Origin: Meandrina meandrites
Taxonomy: Eukaryota; Cnidaria; Anthozoa; Scleractinia; Meandrinidae
Length of the DNA: 64,000 bases
Reading direction: 5' to 3'
NCBI GenBank assembly: GCA_963693305.1
Contig: OY855906.1
Location: 3,874,001-3,938,000 of the forward strand
In this document: positions 21,786-34,580 of the stretch, piece by piece
How positions within the stretch are numbered: position 1 is the stretch's first letter
How the letters are laid out: the number at the start of each line of letters is the position of its first letter
The notes under the pieces: generated by a model
Seen by the model: only the letters and a program-made list of their open reading frames with translations
What the model was told of the DNA's origin: nothing
Database searches by the model: none
Translations under genes and position numbers: made by a program

Positions 21786-24620
21786 ATGAAAAAGCTTCTT
21801 GCACTGAAGAAAGCCAGGCAAGCTACAAATGTCACTACAGAATCTGCTCTCGAAACTTATGTCAATCGCCCGACCATCGCTTGGAATCTTCTCGAGTCAT
21901 CACAGGTTGTTAAGGTACTGAAACCACACGATGCTGGAAATCCGAAGCCCCCGGGCCACACAAGATTTGTCTGCATCTCGGACACACACAATAGAACGGA
22001 TAAAATTGGACATGCCATCCCCGATGGAGACATCTTGATACACGCTGGGGACTTTACAAACTTTGGATCGCGTGATCAAGTTGTCCATTTCAACAACTTT
22101 TTAAGCACTTTAAATCACTCACACAAAGTCGTGATCGCCGGAAACCACGACATTTCGTTTGATCTTGAGCATTACGATTCTTTGTGGTCGCACTTTTCAC
22201 GGAATAAAGATGATCCGGTGGAAATTCGGCAGCAGCTTACCAACTGTATTTATTTAGAAGACGAAGAAGTGACTGTGCTTGGATTTCGAATATTTGGCTC
22301 GCCCTGGTAAGAAACAGGTGTATTTAAAGGTGGACGGAAAGAAAATGGGCGTTAGGTCGGAAGGATGCTCCCCTTCAAAATATTTTACATTTAATTTTTT
22401 TACTATATAAATAGCATTCCTACATGTACCAACTCTCTGGTAGCCTGCATGTAGTCGTCTTGATAAGGGAGCATTCATTGAACTGTGTAGGTTATGCCAA
22501 AGATCTTTGGCATAGGTTTTAAAATTTTGTGGCATACCAGTGTGGGATCAGAGTTTTGGGCGTACAGTGGCAGGAGATGAAGACAACATTAGAGACTACG
22601 CGAGACAAAGTTCCAGTTCCACTAATTTTCATGCATTACACCTTTCAGTTACTGTAACAGGGATTGCCTTGATCTTCTTATTCTTTTTTTTTTTCTTCAG
22701 GACACCAGAGTTTTGTGACTGGGCCTTCATGAAGGCTCGTGGTGAGCCAATACAAGAAATATGGAACAAAATTCCGGATGGAATTGACATCCTTGTTACT
22801 CATGGACCACCCTTAGGTAGGAATGATGAGACTCTCATCATCTCTTGAATTAATTATCACTAATGAGCAAATCCAATGGGTGAAGAATAATAATAAAATT
22901 GGTCAATACAATTGGCTAGCCTCAAATGCACATGGTGACTGTGTAGAGGGCTATACCTCTTTCATCCATTGCATGCCTACATGTACAATTCTAACCAATA
23001 AACAACTCTAATTTATTTTGTTAATATATAATCAGTTTTACATGCAAGATAATAAACTGCCTAATCCAAACAGCAGCTGAAGAGTTTGTTTCTGTGTTTA
23101 GCCTCCCTCAGAATTCAAGCATTTACATTTGTACTAATTGTTTTTCAGGTCACGGGGATCGTACCATATCAAATGTGAGAGCTGGATGTCTAAATCTGTT
23201 GCACACTGTGCAGTCCCGTGTTAAGCCTAAGTACCATGTCTTTGGACACATCCATGAAGGTTTGCACACACCTGTAAACTCCATTACACATAGTTTGAAA
23301 ATGTTTCAGTGACATAGGCTCGCAATGCGTGCAAAGACTTCCAGGGACATGTAGCCATCTGCATGTGACATTGACAGACTATAATAGGTGGTGTTATTGC
23401 AAGAACAGTGTGTCAAATAAACTTCTTCTGGAACAAGTGCCACTTTTGAAAAAATTAACAGCGTTTTCATGTCAGGACTTTTAATTTAACTGGTTGGTGT
23501 TTGTGCATGGAAAGTCTTATAAAACGAAAACAAGTTCATCTTAAAGGGGCACTATCACGGCTGATCATAGAAATTTCTATGTTCTGATTTCCTCAATATA
23601 TTGCCAAATACCACCAAATACACGAATAAATTTGATAAAGAGATCCCAGAAAACAAGATAGAACAGTTATTGTGAGGAAGAAGTACAGGATTGCAAGGAT
23701 GGAAGTGGATTGTGTTTGATTTTTGGACAGGATGTCCAGAAATCAAAGCTGCCATTCTGGTGAAATTTTGAACCGTTCATTAGTCACTTTTTCCACTTAA
23801 TTGATATTTCTTTGCTTTTACCACTTTTAGCATTTTTCTCTTCCTATTGCAACACAATAGAGCGCAATATTATTATAGCAAGCTATAGGCCATTTTTATA
23901 TAAAATATGATATTCCAGGCATGACAGTGTCCCTTTAAGAAAGGCTAACTCTAATATGTTTTGTAGAAGAAACAGAACAAATGTCAAAAGCAAACATTGT
24001 GCATGCCACTAAATTTCAGTGGAATTCATCTTTTTAATATGGTTAATGTTACACAATACCATCACAGGTGTCCTTGGTCTGGAGAGACTCTTTTCCAAGG
24101 GTCTCTGTTTGCCCTTCTTGAAAACTATGGCCACTTCAAGTTTTTCTTGATTTACTTTGTTTTGTCCTGACTAACTGCCCATGGGTCTCCAAGGAATGGA
24201 AGAGAAAAATTTAAGAGAAACCTAATCACATGTAAACAAAAAATGCTAATGACGATTACAACACTCAGCTGTTTTGTTAACATTTATTTTTTTTCGAAAT
24301 AACTTACATTTTTTTGGGAAATGTTAGATTTATATTAAACTTTTATTTTAGTTCAGTCTATTAAAGAAAAAAGAAATTTGACAAAGTAGCCCTCTGAAGG
24401 TGTTGTGTAACCTTAAGCTGAGCTAACAACACATGATCATCCCATATTCATTAACCCAGTTTTGAAATATTGTATTCTTTAATAACACAACATCTTTTTT
24501 TCTTTTTCAGGATATGGCATCACTACTGATGGAGTTACAACCTTTGTAAATGCCTCATCAGTTACAATCCAGTACAAGCCTTCTCACCCACCGATAGTCT
24601 TTGACCTCCCAAACAAATAA
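21786..24620 (+). CDS. MPPED1/2-type metallophosphoesterase, complete
   Basis: Class III phosphodiesterase family member with a binuclear metal centre. Exons: 21786-22306, 22701-22816, 23149-23259, 24511-24620; 858 bp, 285 aa; human MPPED2 is 294. Phosphoesterase motifs are all present: SDTH (65-68), GDF (88-90), GNHD (119-122), THGPPLG (207-213) and GHIHEG (245-250). The C-terminus ends PPIVFDLPNK, close to the vertebrate PPIVIDLP. I chose ATG 21786 because the frame upstream has no ATG and is closed by TAG at 21741. The third donor, GTTTGC, is unusual but the GHIHE-GYG junction supports it. Metal ligands look intact, so it should be active. The substrate cannot be told from sequence. Confidence 0.94.
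23545..23934. mobile_element. piggyBac-type MITE (TTAA target)
   Basis: A 390-bp element flanked by TTAA at 23541-23544 and 23935-23938. The ends are AGGGGCACTATCACGGC and the inverse of AGGGACACTGTCATGCC. TTAA duplication with AGGG...CCCT ends is diagnostic of piggyBac-mobilised elements. It has no transposase and lies in the last MPPED intron. Confidence 0.75.
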
Positions 24621-24977
24621 CAAACTAAGTGTCTCTCCTAACATTTCTTTTTAAAACTCTAATGGCTATGGATAGTATAACTCATTCTGAGAAGAAATAT
24701 AAAGACAGTATAACAATCTTTGTAATTTAAAATGTTGCCCAAAAATGCCAGGTTCTACTTTTTTAAGATTTGGCAATCACGACTCTGCTTAAAAATGGGC
24801 CTTATGATGTTAAAATGCATCTCTTTTAACAAAAGATCTAATTTTGAACAGTTTGTAATATGAAGAAATGGAAGATGGACACCAGCCAATTTCCGTTAAT
24901 AACAAGGTTGCAAACCACATGTTGCTTGACTGTACATAAAATGAAATAATATAACATGTTAACAGTATTTACAATAC

Positions 24978-24983
24978 AATAAA
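24978..24983 (+). terminator. MPPED polyadenylation signal AATAAA
   Basis: First clear AATAAA after the MPPED stop, 358 bp downstream. It ends only about 35 bp before the HLCS stop codon on the opposite strand, so the two 3' ends nearly meet or overlap. Confidence 0.6.
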
Positions 24984-25018
24984 AGTTTTTAAACTATAGC
25001 AAAATATCTCTTTCATTG

Positions 25019-28000
25019 CTAACTCTTTTTTATGGCAATGAGATTTCGCAGCATATCAAAACTGTTTCCATCTGGTTGTACAGATAATGATTTGCCAGAC
25101 TTTGTTTGTGCCAGTAGAAAACCAAAGTCATCAAGCCCTTTGATTGTCACATCCTCCATCTTGTCATTAACTGACAAGCTGACTTTCACATTGCTGGAAA
25201 TAAAACATATAATGTTGTATCAGACCCATCATGTAAACACTTCTGTTTTACAATACTTAGATTTGTCCATTTATTGTTCATTTAAGTATTTAACTAGTAG
25301 TAATCAGCGATTAGGGGAGTGCGTTCGACCTAAGATGGAGAGTCAGGTAGTAGCAAAGGAGCAAGGCTGTTGGCAAACTATGCCATTTAATAAGCCTCAA
25401 ATGGTGCGATGAGTGAGAGAGGAATCTCATAACACAACATTTTGGAGGAAAGATTGCGTGACTAGCCAAAAGAACATCTCTCTGCAAAATAAACTGGAAT
25501 TTGTCGCATCAAGAAATGGGTTGTGTTTTTTTCGAAGATGTTAAAGCAGAATTTTTCTTTGCTTGCAAGCTATGTTATCGTAAATTGGGTGTTAACAGAA
25601 GAAGCCATTCAACCGGACGGAAACATGATCTGTCATCATAGCAGTGATTGACTGATTGTTTGCCAAAGGTCAAAAAGAACCTCAAATAATGAATGGAATG
25701 GCAAATTCTCATTGATGTCAGAATATTGTAAAACAACGTGAATAGAAGTCGCTCCTAGCACTTCATGTGACATTCACAAAGCAGAAACGTACAAAGTCAT
25801 AAATGAATGGGCAATTTGCATTCATTTCTTTTACACTGAAATTCATATGGAATAGAAATGGATTATCATGTACACGACAAATAATTATTTATTTCACTTT
25901 AGTTGTTCAATATCTTTCGGCACTACACAACTTCTAAAACTCCACAGACTTCTACAAATACTTTCACTTCAATTTGAAAATAGACCGAGGCACAGCACAT
26001 CAACTTTTCGTTCATAGTCAATACACTCATAATATTCAATAATGATTTCCTCATCAAAATGCCTAAAAATTCTGCGAATAACTATAGAATACAAATTCAA
26101 AGAAGCGATAAAACAATTTTGATCCTTATTCTACTCACTCGTTTTACATGAAATACTAACGATTTGCAATATTTTAGCTAGTTTTGTGAATCGTTCTGCA
26201 TGCAAACACGCTGGTTTACCTTGCCTATAAAACAACGAATCGAGTTACTCGATTTCCACTCCTTTTACGACGTTCGGTGGCTGATTAAAAGTCTTCTACC
26301 TTGGATGAAAACCCTCCAAACAGCAGCAATAACACACCATAACACAGGACAATTTTGTCGAGAGAATCACTCCAAACAGCAAAACAGAAGCACATGGCAT
26401 AGAGATGACGTCATTCGCCCCTGAAAAATTTTCTGGAGGGGCCAAATTGACAACGTCGTATAGTCCATAAAAGCGAGAGAAAATCTCGATTAGGGTGCGT
26501 TCTCCTTCGTCGAACGCAATAATAATTAACAAGGTTAATTTTGACTTTTTTTGTTAAGACTCAGAGTCTCATTATGTATCTATGGCTAGCTGGTTTTTTC
26601 ATACTGCCAATTATAATTTACTGCATTACATATATGCGAAGGTTTTTGCAAACATGTACATCTTGGTCCAAACTACAATGTAATTCACATAGGAAAACAT
26701 TCACATTCTCCCAAACTTTAATTTTTTGGTCCGGTTACATACATGAAGTCCACAAGCTCTGTACAAAAAAAAAAATAAAAAAACAAAGCCAAATTTCCCT
26801 TACTGCTTTAATTTTCATTTTCAGCGTTCAACTGAGGAATGAATTACTATTAGTACAGTCAACTCTCTCAACAGACACCTCTATAAGATGGACACTTCCA
26901 TAAGGTGGACACCCAGTGTTGGTCCAGTTCCTGTCATTTTTAAGTTATTTTACTGTAACCAAACTTCCTACACTAAGACAGACACCTCTCTTAGACGAAC
27001 AGTTGAAGCCGATCCGGACAGTGTCTGTTTTAGAGAGGGTTGACTGTACAACAGGGCACACATGTAACTATATAGTACTTATTAACCAAGAGTGAGGTCA
27101 TTACAGGGAAATCTCAGACCGAGGCCTTGATGTATTGACCGAGCGATAGCGAGGTCAATACATCAAGGCCGAGGTCTGAGATTTCCCTGTAATGACCGAA
27201 CGGACGAGGTTAATAAGTTAATATCATTACAAGAAAATCTTGCCCGCTCATCAGCCAATCAGAGCGCACATACTATTGTAGCCATATAATAAGGATGGAT
27301 AATAAACAACTTGTGCACTGGTCAGCACAATAACATGGATAAAACCTAACTTAATATCAACAAACCTGTGAAGCCATCGGTTATAGTACTTTTTCAGAAA
27401 TGGTTCTGAACCATTTTCTTGGAAATCCTCAATAAGGGTCTCAATATTATTAACTGTTTGGGCCAGCATCTCCTCGATAGTTAGTGGCTTCAAGTTAGTC
27501 TTGTGATCTTTGTTGTATTGTGCAATGATCTGATTGACACTGATGGTAGGCTCACTATTTGTTATGTTAATTCCCATTCCTAAGTAAAAAGAAGCTTGGA
27601 ATTTTAGAATGTTTGATCACTAAAACTTAGTCAGTAAACTACTAGTTCGGATTGCTTTTTAGAAAACCTAATTTAATCTACAGGTGTTTTTTTCTCACCA
27701 AAAGTTTTGTTCCATTACAGATAACCAAATTTTGGTAAATAATTTATTATTAGATTTTTTTGAGTTAAACAAGCCATTTACAGTGTATAGAGGCGGATCT
27801 TTCAGATTTGTATTGGAATTTGGTTTTGAAGTTATCAATTTCAGATTGATTACAGGGCTGGAATAGAACAAAATTCACTTATGGAATGAGCCATTACAAA
27901 ACTGAGCCAGGTTGGGGGATGGGGAGGGGGATAGGTTGGAGGGGGGGGGGGGGGGGGGAGACTCCCATATGAAAAAGTCTGTGATACTGCTGTCAGAATA

Positions 28001-31000
28001 TTGGCATTAAAACCCTAAAGGAGTCCAATCTGGGTGTGGCTCAAACTCTTTGACAACTCCTAAAAGATTACATTTTTCATGCCTGATCAAACTAGACTGC
28101 CTATACACAGTATGACAACAGTGCAACCCTTAAATAATGAGACTCACCAATGACTGCACTCAAGGTGCCAACCGTAGCTGATGAGGTCACAATAACACCG
28201 CCAATCTTTATTTTTTGGCCAAAGTAAATGTCATTTGGCCACTTGAGGCAGACATTAATATCCTACAAGAAACAAGCCAAGATGGTACTAAGGACTTGAG
28301 CAGAAAACATAACCTGGAATGAACATGAATGCCTTGGTTGTGATCCTTGACCACTGTCCTATTAATTAAGTGATGGGAGGTGCAGTGACCTAAATGGTCA
28401 GTGCGCTGGACTCTGGATCACATGGTCTGGGTTTGAGTCCTGGCACTTGAGTTTCTGTGAGTCTCAGGAAAAGACTCAGTCATACGTTGACAGTCCACAA
28501 GCACGCCATCTATTAAAAACAAACTGTTATTGTGAACTGGTGAGAAAGATGTACATGTGTATGTTTGGCCAGGAGTACTACATGTGACCTAGCTAGTCCT
28601 AACAGGCTAAGGGTAACATATCCCATATGGGGAGCATCATACTCCTTGTTTCTAAAAAATAAAATCAGTTTCTTACTTGAGTTTATTAAAATACTATAAT
28701 AATTATAATCATAAATATTATATTTACTTGATATCCTGGTTGAGATCTGATTGCCTCGACAGCTGCCAGTGAAGCAATGTGCTGTAAGTAGGGTGGTCGC
28801 TGACCAAGCTTGGAAGCAAAAGGAATTCTTACATGAAGGGAGAACATCATACATCCAGCGGGAGACAGCCACACATTTCCACCTCGGCCTGTGGTTCAAT
28901 TGCAGAACAATTTGGATTCATGGTCATCTCTATGCATTATATACATGGCAAAGAGGTAAATAATAGGTGGAAGGCAGAAAAAATAACCGCCTGAGGTCTC
29001 AGAGTTGTGATCAACACAATTGTGCCTGAAATCTGACTTGGATACACGGAAGAATGCGTGGGAGAATTTGGTTACAATGAATTATTTCTAGACATAACAA
29101 TATACATATTGTGTTGTTCCAGAAAATATCCATACCCCTCCCATGGATGGTTTTTTGGTTCAAATCCCCCACCCCTCTGGATATTCCATACATTCCCATA
29201 CTTTCCTTTTAAAATTTTGGCTTTCAAGACCACCCACCCCCTCGGAATTTCCATTGACCTTCCATGGGGTGGGTATGGATATTTTCTGGAACTGCACATT
29301 ATTATTAATTTCTTTCTGGCAATCATTTGCTCAATGTGTGGAGGCATGAGGCACTGTGAAAGTCATGGCTTGTCTTGCGCAAGAACACAACACAGTGACC
29401 CCTGTTGGATCAAGAGTCCATTGTGCTACTGCCTGCTATGATGTATAGTTGACTGCTAAAAAAACAATTTATCAGATCAATTGGGCTGACACAGTTTCTG
29501 GCTGAGACCATTTAGTGACCATTAATCCCTTAGCCTTGACCTATTTATTTATTATTAATAAACACGTCTAAAAAACACTTACAAAATATTGTTTTCACTA
29601 TTGAATCATCTTTTACCCACCTTGACCTTTCATTTGCTGCCCGGCAACAACTACAACACCCAAATCTTCTGGAATATGTCTTGTAAACATATAATTCCTG
29701 TAAGTAATAAAATTATACTTAATGTTAGTACAAGCACAGTATACTTATTATTAATATTTTTTTGCAAGCCATCAGGCCAGTGCTTAACACCATTTTATGT
29801 AGCATGGAACAGGGCTCAAAATAACGGCCAGTCAACGGACAATGTCCGACCAAAATGACGATTTGTCCGGACAAAATTTTGGTGCGGCGGTCATTTTGAC
29901 CGGTCACATACACGGCTTTCAAATAAATAACAAAAAAAATTTATTCGCAGTATAATTTTCTTGAAATTTTACAGTAAAATCATAAAATATCATAGCAACT
30001 TGCAGTCAAAAATTTGTAGAATATTACAGATGAGATGGTCACGTTCTGCGGATTTGTTAGCGGTTTGCTGAAATAAAACAGGAAACATCCACGTCTGTAA
30101 ATACGCTAAACAGACAACAATGAACATCGCATAGCAAGATCATGAGAAAATAATAAAATCATTAAACACATTGAATTTTTTAAGTTCAGTTCCAAGCACA
30201 TTGTATTTTGAAGTTTTGACAACTTCCTGACCATGTTTATCGCTAATTAGAAAGATGGTTTTTTAGTAGATTTCCATCAGACCTGAAAAAGCAACAAAAG
30301 ACGTTGTTTCTTCCTATATGCCGAGCAAAGGCACAGTTATCTCACTTGTAGCATGGGCATATGTCCTATTACTATTTACTGTTCGGTAGTAAAGTCCAGT
30401 AAAGTACTTACAACCAAGATCGCTTCCACCCGTAAGTCATTAACTAATGTAAAACTATGCAGAGTAACATAACATTACGGCTACTGAGCATTTTGTTTTA
30501 TGTAGAGTAGAACGCAGAAGAAATGGAAATTCACAAAGCGAACATAATAATAAAATGTGTCATTTTAAGCTTAAGCCTTATACTCTTTAACAACGAGTGT
30601 TTTAGCTTATGAGGCGAAATTTTCGGCAGAATAGGCTATTGCTTCAACGTAAATACTCAATATTTTGACTGGTCAAAAACGAGACATGACCGAGCAAAAA
30701 TTGATTTGGCCGGTCAACATGACCGGTCAGTATTCAAAAATTATTTTGAGCCCTGATGGAATAACAGGACTCTACATCTACTTGCTCTCAAGCATCGGAC
30801 CATTTTTCCTCAAAATTCATTGACTGGTTCAGTAAAAGACTGGAGTCTAAGAATAATATGAAAGGGCTGAACCACTGGAAGGCCATGTAACTTCCACCTC
30901 AAGCATTGATATCAGCTGAGAGCACCAACAGTTCATAACTAAACTTTGCTTTACAATACTAACCCATCGAACACTTCTTGAGTGGATGTAATAACATCCG

Positions 31001-33800
31001 TATAGAAAACCACATGACCCAAGACTTTGGTCTGCAACTGGTCCTGGTATTTTTTCCAATCGAATGAAACTGCTTCAATGTCGTCTTCTCCAGAAATAAC
31101 TGGCAATGTCTTTTCTGTGGCTTTTGGAACAGTTTCTCCACTTGGCACAAAGTTCAAAGACAGTTCCTTTCCATTGCAAATACCTTCATTGAGTGACGAT
31201 CTCAGAGATTGAAGTAGCTTCTGTTTGTCCTGGAGAGAACAACATAGTTCAAGATTAGTCCTGAATAGTATCTTAAAAACAAACTAGGGTCAAGTTCATA
31301 CAGTTTTGTTTTGCACAAAACGTTATTAGACAAGAATATTAATAAACAAGTTACTAAAAATAATACAAACACAAACTAAGATACATTAGTACTTGCGGAT
31401 ATTAAAATTTCAGACGTTTAATTTTCGGATAGTGATACTGATCTCATTTCGGACAAACTTTGGACAAAAAAATCGGACACTTTCTCAAACATAGCTAATT
31501 AAAGTAACGTAAATTTATGTCAGGAAAACACCAATTAGACTGAACCTATCCTGTGAAAATGATAGTTCTACTGCACCCTCGCATTTTAACAGATAGATGT
31601 ACAGACTGAGCCATAAATAAAGAACTGGGAGACTTACTAATTTATTTGCAAGAAGAAAAATTGGAGTCAATTCCGGAACTTTGAGAGGCAGGCAGGTCAT
31701 TCCTAAGAGTTTCAAAATCTGTGATAGCATGTTTATCCTGGCATCACTGGACTGTCTCAGCAGATCTAAGCTTTGCACATCGAAATCTTGGTCTTTCATT
31801 GTTTCATCATGTGTGAGTAAATCTATGTGAGCCAGACTAAACACAGCATTGCCAAGACCTTCAGAAACCTGAATGATGACTGGTCTCTTACATGTCTCTT
31901 CTTCTGCAACAACTATCGTTTCGTCTCCTGTGAAAAACAAAACATGCGCACAAAATTTACACTGTCTGTAGAGACAAGATATCATCACAACTATCCATGC
32001 CATGGAAATTCATGCATTTCTAAACAATATGATGAAAATGAAACCCTACTTTTATTAGCTCAGCTGGTTCTAAAGGCACCTTATGCAATAACTGGGGATT
32101 AATTATTAATTATTGGATGTGAGTACTTGTCTTGATCTCTTGAAGATGAATATGCAAGGATGTTATGTCACTATAGCCTTATATCTTACACACAAGTAGC
32201 CAGGTGAGGTTGAAGGTCCCACAGAAGGTGGCAGGTGGCCAGAACATACGCATATGTTCTTGTTGTTGATTTTTTGTTGTTTTTCTGACAAGATGTCTGA
32301 CTGGAGGCTGGGGGTGATCTGGGCATAACCTCATAAGATATTCCTTCAGAATGCCAATCACATTCTTAAAGCTTTTAATCAAAATTTTAGTGTCACCTAA
32401 ATATCAATCATTACCTTCAAAATAATAGGGCTCGCAAAGTGCTGAGAACTGTTGTGGCTCTTTTTGAAGAAGTTCTGGATGACACACTTTGATAGAAGCA
32501 ATAAAAGGCGTAAACTGTTCATCCCACGGCTTTTTTATCGCTTGCCATGTAAATGGACTACACAAACCAAGAATCTGACCTCCACTTTTGAGGTACTTAG
32601 CAAATGCCTGCTGGACTTTTGATGATACAGGGTCATTATTCCCAAGAACTAAGAGAGCAGTATTTTCAATCCATGGATGAGAGGTAACCTGCTGTTCAGT
32701 AAGCCTGTAGATTACGTAACTATGCAAATTAAGAACTTGCACAAGTGCCTGCTTTACAACATTGAACTTCTTTTCACCGGTATCATTACATCCAGAGTAT
32801 ATCAGAATGTTTGGAGGCTTTGAAGAGACGGTAGCCATTGTTTGGGCAACATGGCTAGTTACATGTAACTTTGAAGCTGTGGAATAATTCAACATTCATT
32901 TAAAATAGAAATTTAAGAGTGAATTAAGTAATTTATACTAAAATAATCTGACCAACAGCTGCTGAATTAGAAATATATATAAAACCCTCGCTTCCTGGAA
33001 ATTGAACTTTGGTATTTTATTAATAGTTGTTTGCATATTTCTGAGTTCTCACTAGGAACAAGAAATCAACATCTAGCAAGCTGCTACTTCCCCCCTGGGT
33101 GGGATGCCTATGGCTAGTTTCCATTGCAGACTCCTTCCTACTCAGCATTTTGTCAGCCAGGTTCACTGGGTAGAGACTTGCCATAATGTGCAACATGTTT
33201 GTATACCATAAGAAAGAAAATCCTAAAACAAAAATCTTAGGCCAATCAGAGGGGCACAGTTTGAAAAACAGGGATTGTCCTCATGCCAAGCCAAGGGGTG
33301 GTACAAAGCAGGAAAGATGGGGGGGGGTTGAGTATCCCCAGAGGACACTCCTATATTAAAGTGATAGGAGTGGTCATCTGGCATACATTTTCGGGGTTAG
33401 GGGTTTGCACCCATAAAATGCATCTGGTATCCTTTCAAAACTTTCAACAATCATCCCCATCAAATTTATATGCAAGTCCCTCCCCCATCCTGGGCAGCAG
33501 GCAGGGGGTGCAAGGGCAGTGGCAGATATCAAAATGTTGTAAGCATTGACTTTTCAGATTTATCGTGCTTTTAAAATTTGATTTATCAACCTTTAAATAA
33601 ACAAACCATTGAATTCTTCGTTTTGATAGTCCATAAGTGTGATTCATTGATTGACATCTATACTCACATTTTCCTTCAGTTGATGAAAGCGATGGAAAGC
33701 GCACGGGTTTCCTCACAACCGTTGCACACGATGAAGTCAATTTCAGAATAAGTTTCGTAACCGCATAGCCAGATAGCCACCCAGCACCTAGCAAAGGCAT
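25019..33800 (-). CDS. HLCS: Holocarboxylase synthetase (biotin-protein ligase), complete
   Basis: Makes biotinyl-AMP and attaches biotin to carboxylases. Exons on minus: 33800-33668, 32876-32415, 31927-31638, 31229-30964, 29697-29627, 28888-28728, 28262-28148, 27579-27366, 25193-25019; 1887 bp, 628 aa; human is 726. The N-terminus is basic and Ser/Thr-rich with few acids, so a mitochondrial form is possible. Residues 60-200 carry the eukaryote-specific N-terminal region ([18 protein letters not shown]). The catalytic domain has [11 protein letters not shown] (about 407), the nucleotide-binding loop, and KWPND (468-472). The C-terminal domain ends [13 protein letters not shown]. Every junction keeps frame. 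In exon 5 I chose the GTCAAG donor because only it restores GKGRGG. It is tail-to-tail with MPPED. Confidence 0.95.
26856..27046. mobile_element. pogo/Tigger-type MITE (TA target)
   Basis: A 191-bp element flanked by TA, starting CAGTCAACTCTCTCAACAGA with the inverse at the right end (GAGAGGGTTGACTG). Inside are repeated GACACCTCT and GATGGACAC blocks. CAGT ends with a TA duplication fit the pogo group of Tc1/mariner elements. A second, diverged member lies at 49031-49206. Located in the last HLCS intron. Confidence 0.7.
27077..27218. mobile_element. Near-perfect foldback element
   Basis: Left arm 27077-27140 and right arm 27153-27218 enclose a 12-bp loop. The inner part, from GGTCATTACAGGG to GTATTGACC, is almost perfectly paired, and both tips are ACTTATTAACC. 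No coding capacity. It lies in an HLCS intron and would form a long hairpin in the pre-mRNA. Confidence 0.8.
28375..28515 (+). mobile_element. tRNA-derived SINE-like element
   Basis: Has tRNA-like TAAATGGTCAGTGCGCTGG (A-box region) and B-box GGTTTGAGTCC, then a short non-tRNA body. Located in an HLCS intron. Ends not resolved. Confidence 0.55.
29116..29292. mobile_element. MITE with GTTCCAGAAAATATCC ends
   Basis: A 177-bp element whose ends are inverted repeats of about 30 bp: GTTCCAGAAAATATCCATAC on the left, and GTATGGATATTTTCTGGAAC on the right. Both strands are open over most of it only because stops are rare. It lies in an HLCS intron. Confidence 0.8.
29810..30755. mobile_element. hAT-like non-autonomous element, 946 bp
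   Basis: Ends are CAGGGCTCAAAATAA and its exact inverse. Direct flanking copies of ATGGAA lie at 29804-29809 and 30756-30761. Subterminal blocks carry repeated GACCGGTCA-like motifs at both ends. No transposase frame is visible. CAGGG ends with subterminal repeats suggest hAT, although 6 bp of flank match rather than the usual 8. Located in an HLCS intron. Confidence 0.75.
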
Positions 33801-33975
33801 TAGGCAAAACGAGAACGTTTACACATCACAAAATGACTTCTTGGGGAATCACCACCACGGCAAAGGAATCAACGCGGGCGCGTCTTCGCGGAAGCACGTA
33901 CGATGTCATGTAGTGATGATCAACTGTAACCTGAAAATTTCCGTGCCCACTTGAGAGGGTCGATAGCCGAGAAAG
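33801..33975. promoter_or_regulatory. HLCS upstream region
   Basis: Directly 5' of the HLCS start on minus. It is locally GC-richer than the neighbouring DNA, including GGCGCGTCTTCGCGG on plus, and no TATA box was seen. It is bounded on the far side by the element at 33976. Confidence 0.4.
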
Positions 33976-34208
33976 AGGCCCTGCCAGGGTAAATTCCGAC
34001 AAGCGACATGGCCCAAAAAGTAGCGACAGCATATGGAATAAAACTGCGACAAACGACAGCCTAAATGGAAAAACTTAAATTACGACAAGGACAAGCAATT
34101 TTCCTTCAATTCAACTACCGACAGCGACGTGAAATGCGATAAAACAGCGACACGGGACATTTTTAAATTTAGGCAAGCGACACGGGATCCCCCCCCTGGC
34201 AGGGCCTC
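33976..34208. mobile_element. MITE with AGGCCCTGCCAGGG ends and GCGACA repeats
   Basis: Perfect 14-bp terminal inverted repeats at 33976-33989 and 34195-34208 enclose an interior with repeated GCGACA(CGGGA) or GCGACAAACGACA-like words. It sits just upstream of HLCS and could influence its promoter. Confidence 0.7.
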
Positions 34209-34529
34209 GAGAAATGGCCAAAATTTTTACGTTTCAGCTGACTAATGCTGGGCTCTTTTACTGCAGCCCAGAAATGTTATTGTTAGCTGCCTAGATGTCC
34301 TGTAAATGTCAACCGCAAATATTTAAAGGTCGAATAAGGGCTTGAGGGAATATTTTCATAATACATGTATACGGGATGTCATTGTCAGACTCAATCAGAG
34401 CAAAATCGTTTGTTTAATTAACGCAGTTTCCTAATGGTCACTATTTCTTGTCACTTTACATATTTTTTCATCATCATAAATGCGCATAACTGCAGATCGA
34501 CTTATAATGTACGAACTAGCCTACACCTG

Positions 34530-34580
34530 ATTTTACTTGACAATGGCATCCGACGATGTCGAAACGTCGTTTGCCGTCGT
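34530..34580 (+). ncRNA. Possible degenerate hammerhead-ribozyme core
   Basis: TTGACAA is followed by the stem GGCATC-CGAC-GATGTC and then GAAAC-GTC. The order matches a hammerhead core: a CUGANGA box, a stem II with a four-base loop, then GAAA. Two core positions differ from consensus (C to T, G to A). Hammerheads are known in Penelope-like and retrozyme elements of cnidarians. No flanking reverse transcriptase is visible, so this may be a dead tail of such an element. Confidence 0.35.

Noticed and set aside
29058..29441. 127-aa and 91-aa overlapping open frames on both strands
   Set aside because: They lie across the inverted-repeat MITE at 29116-29292; open frames follow from base composition.
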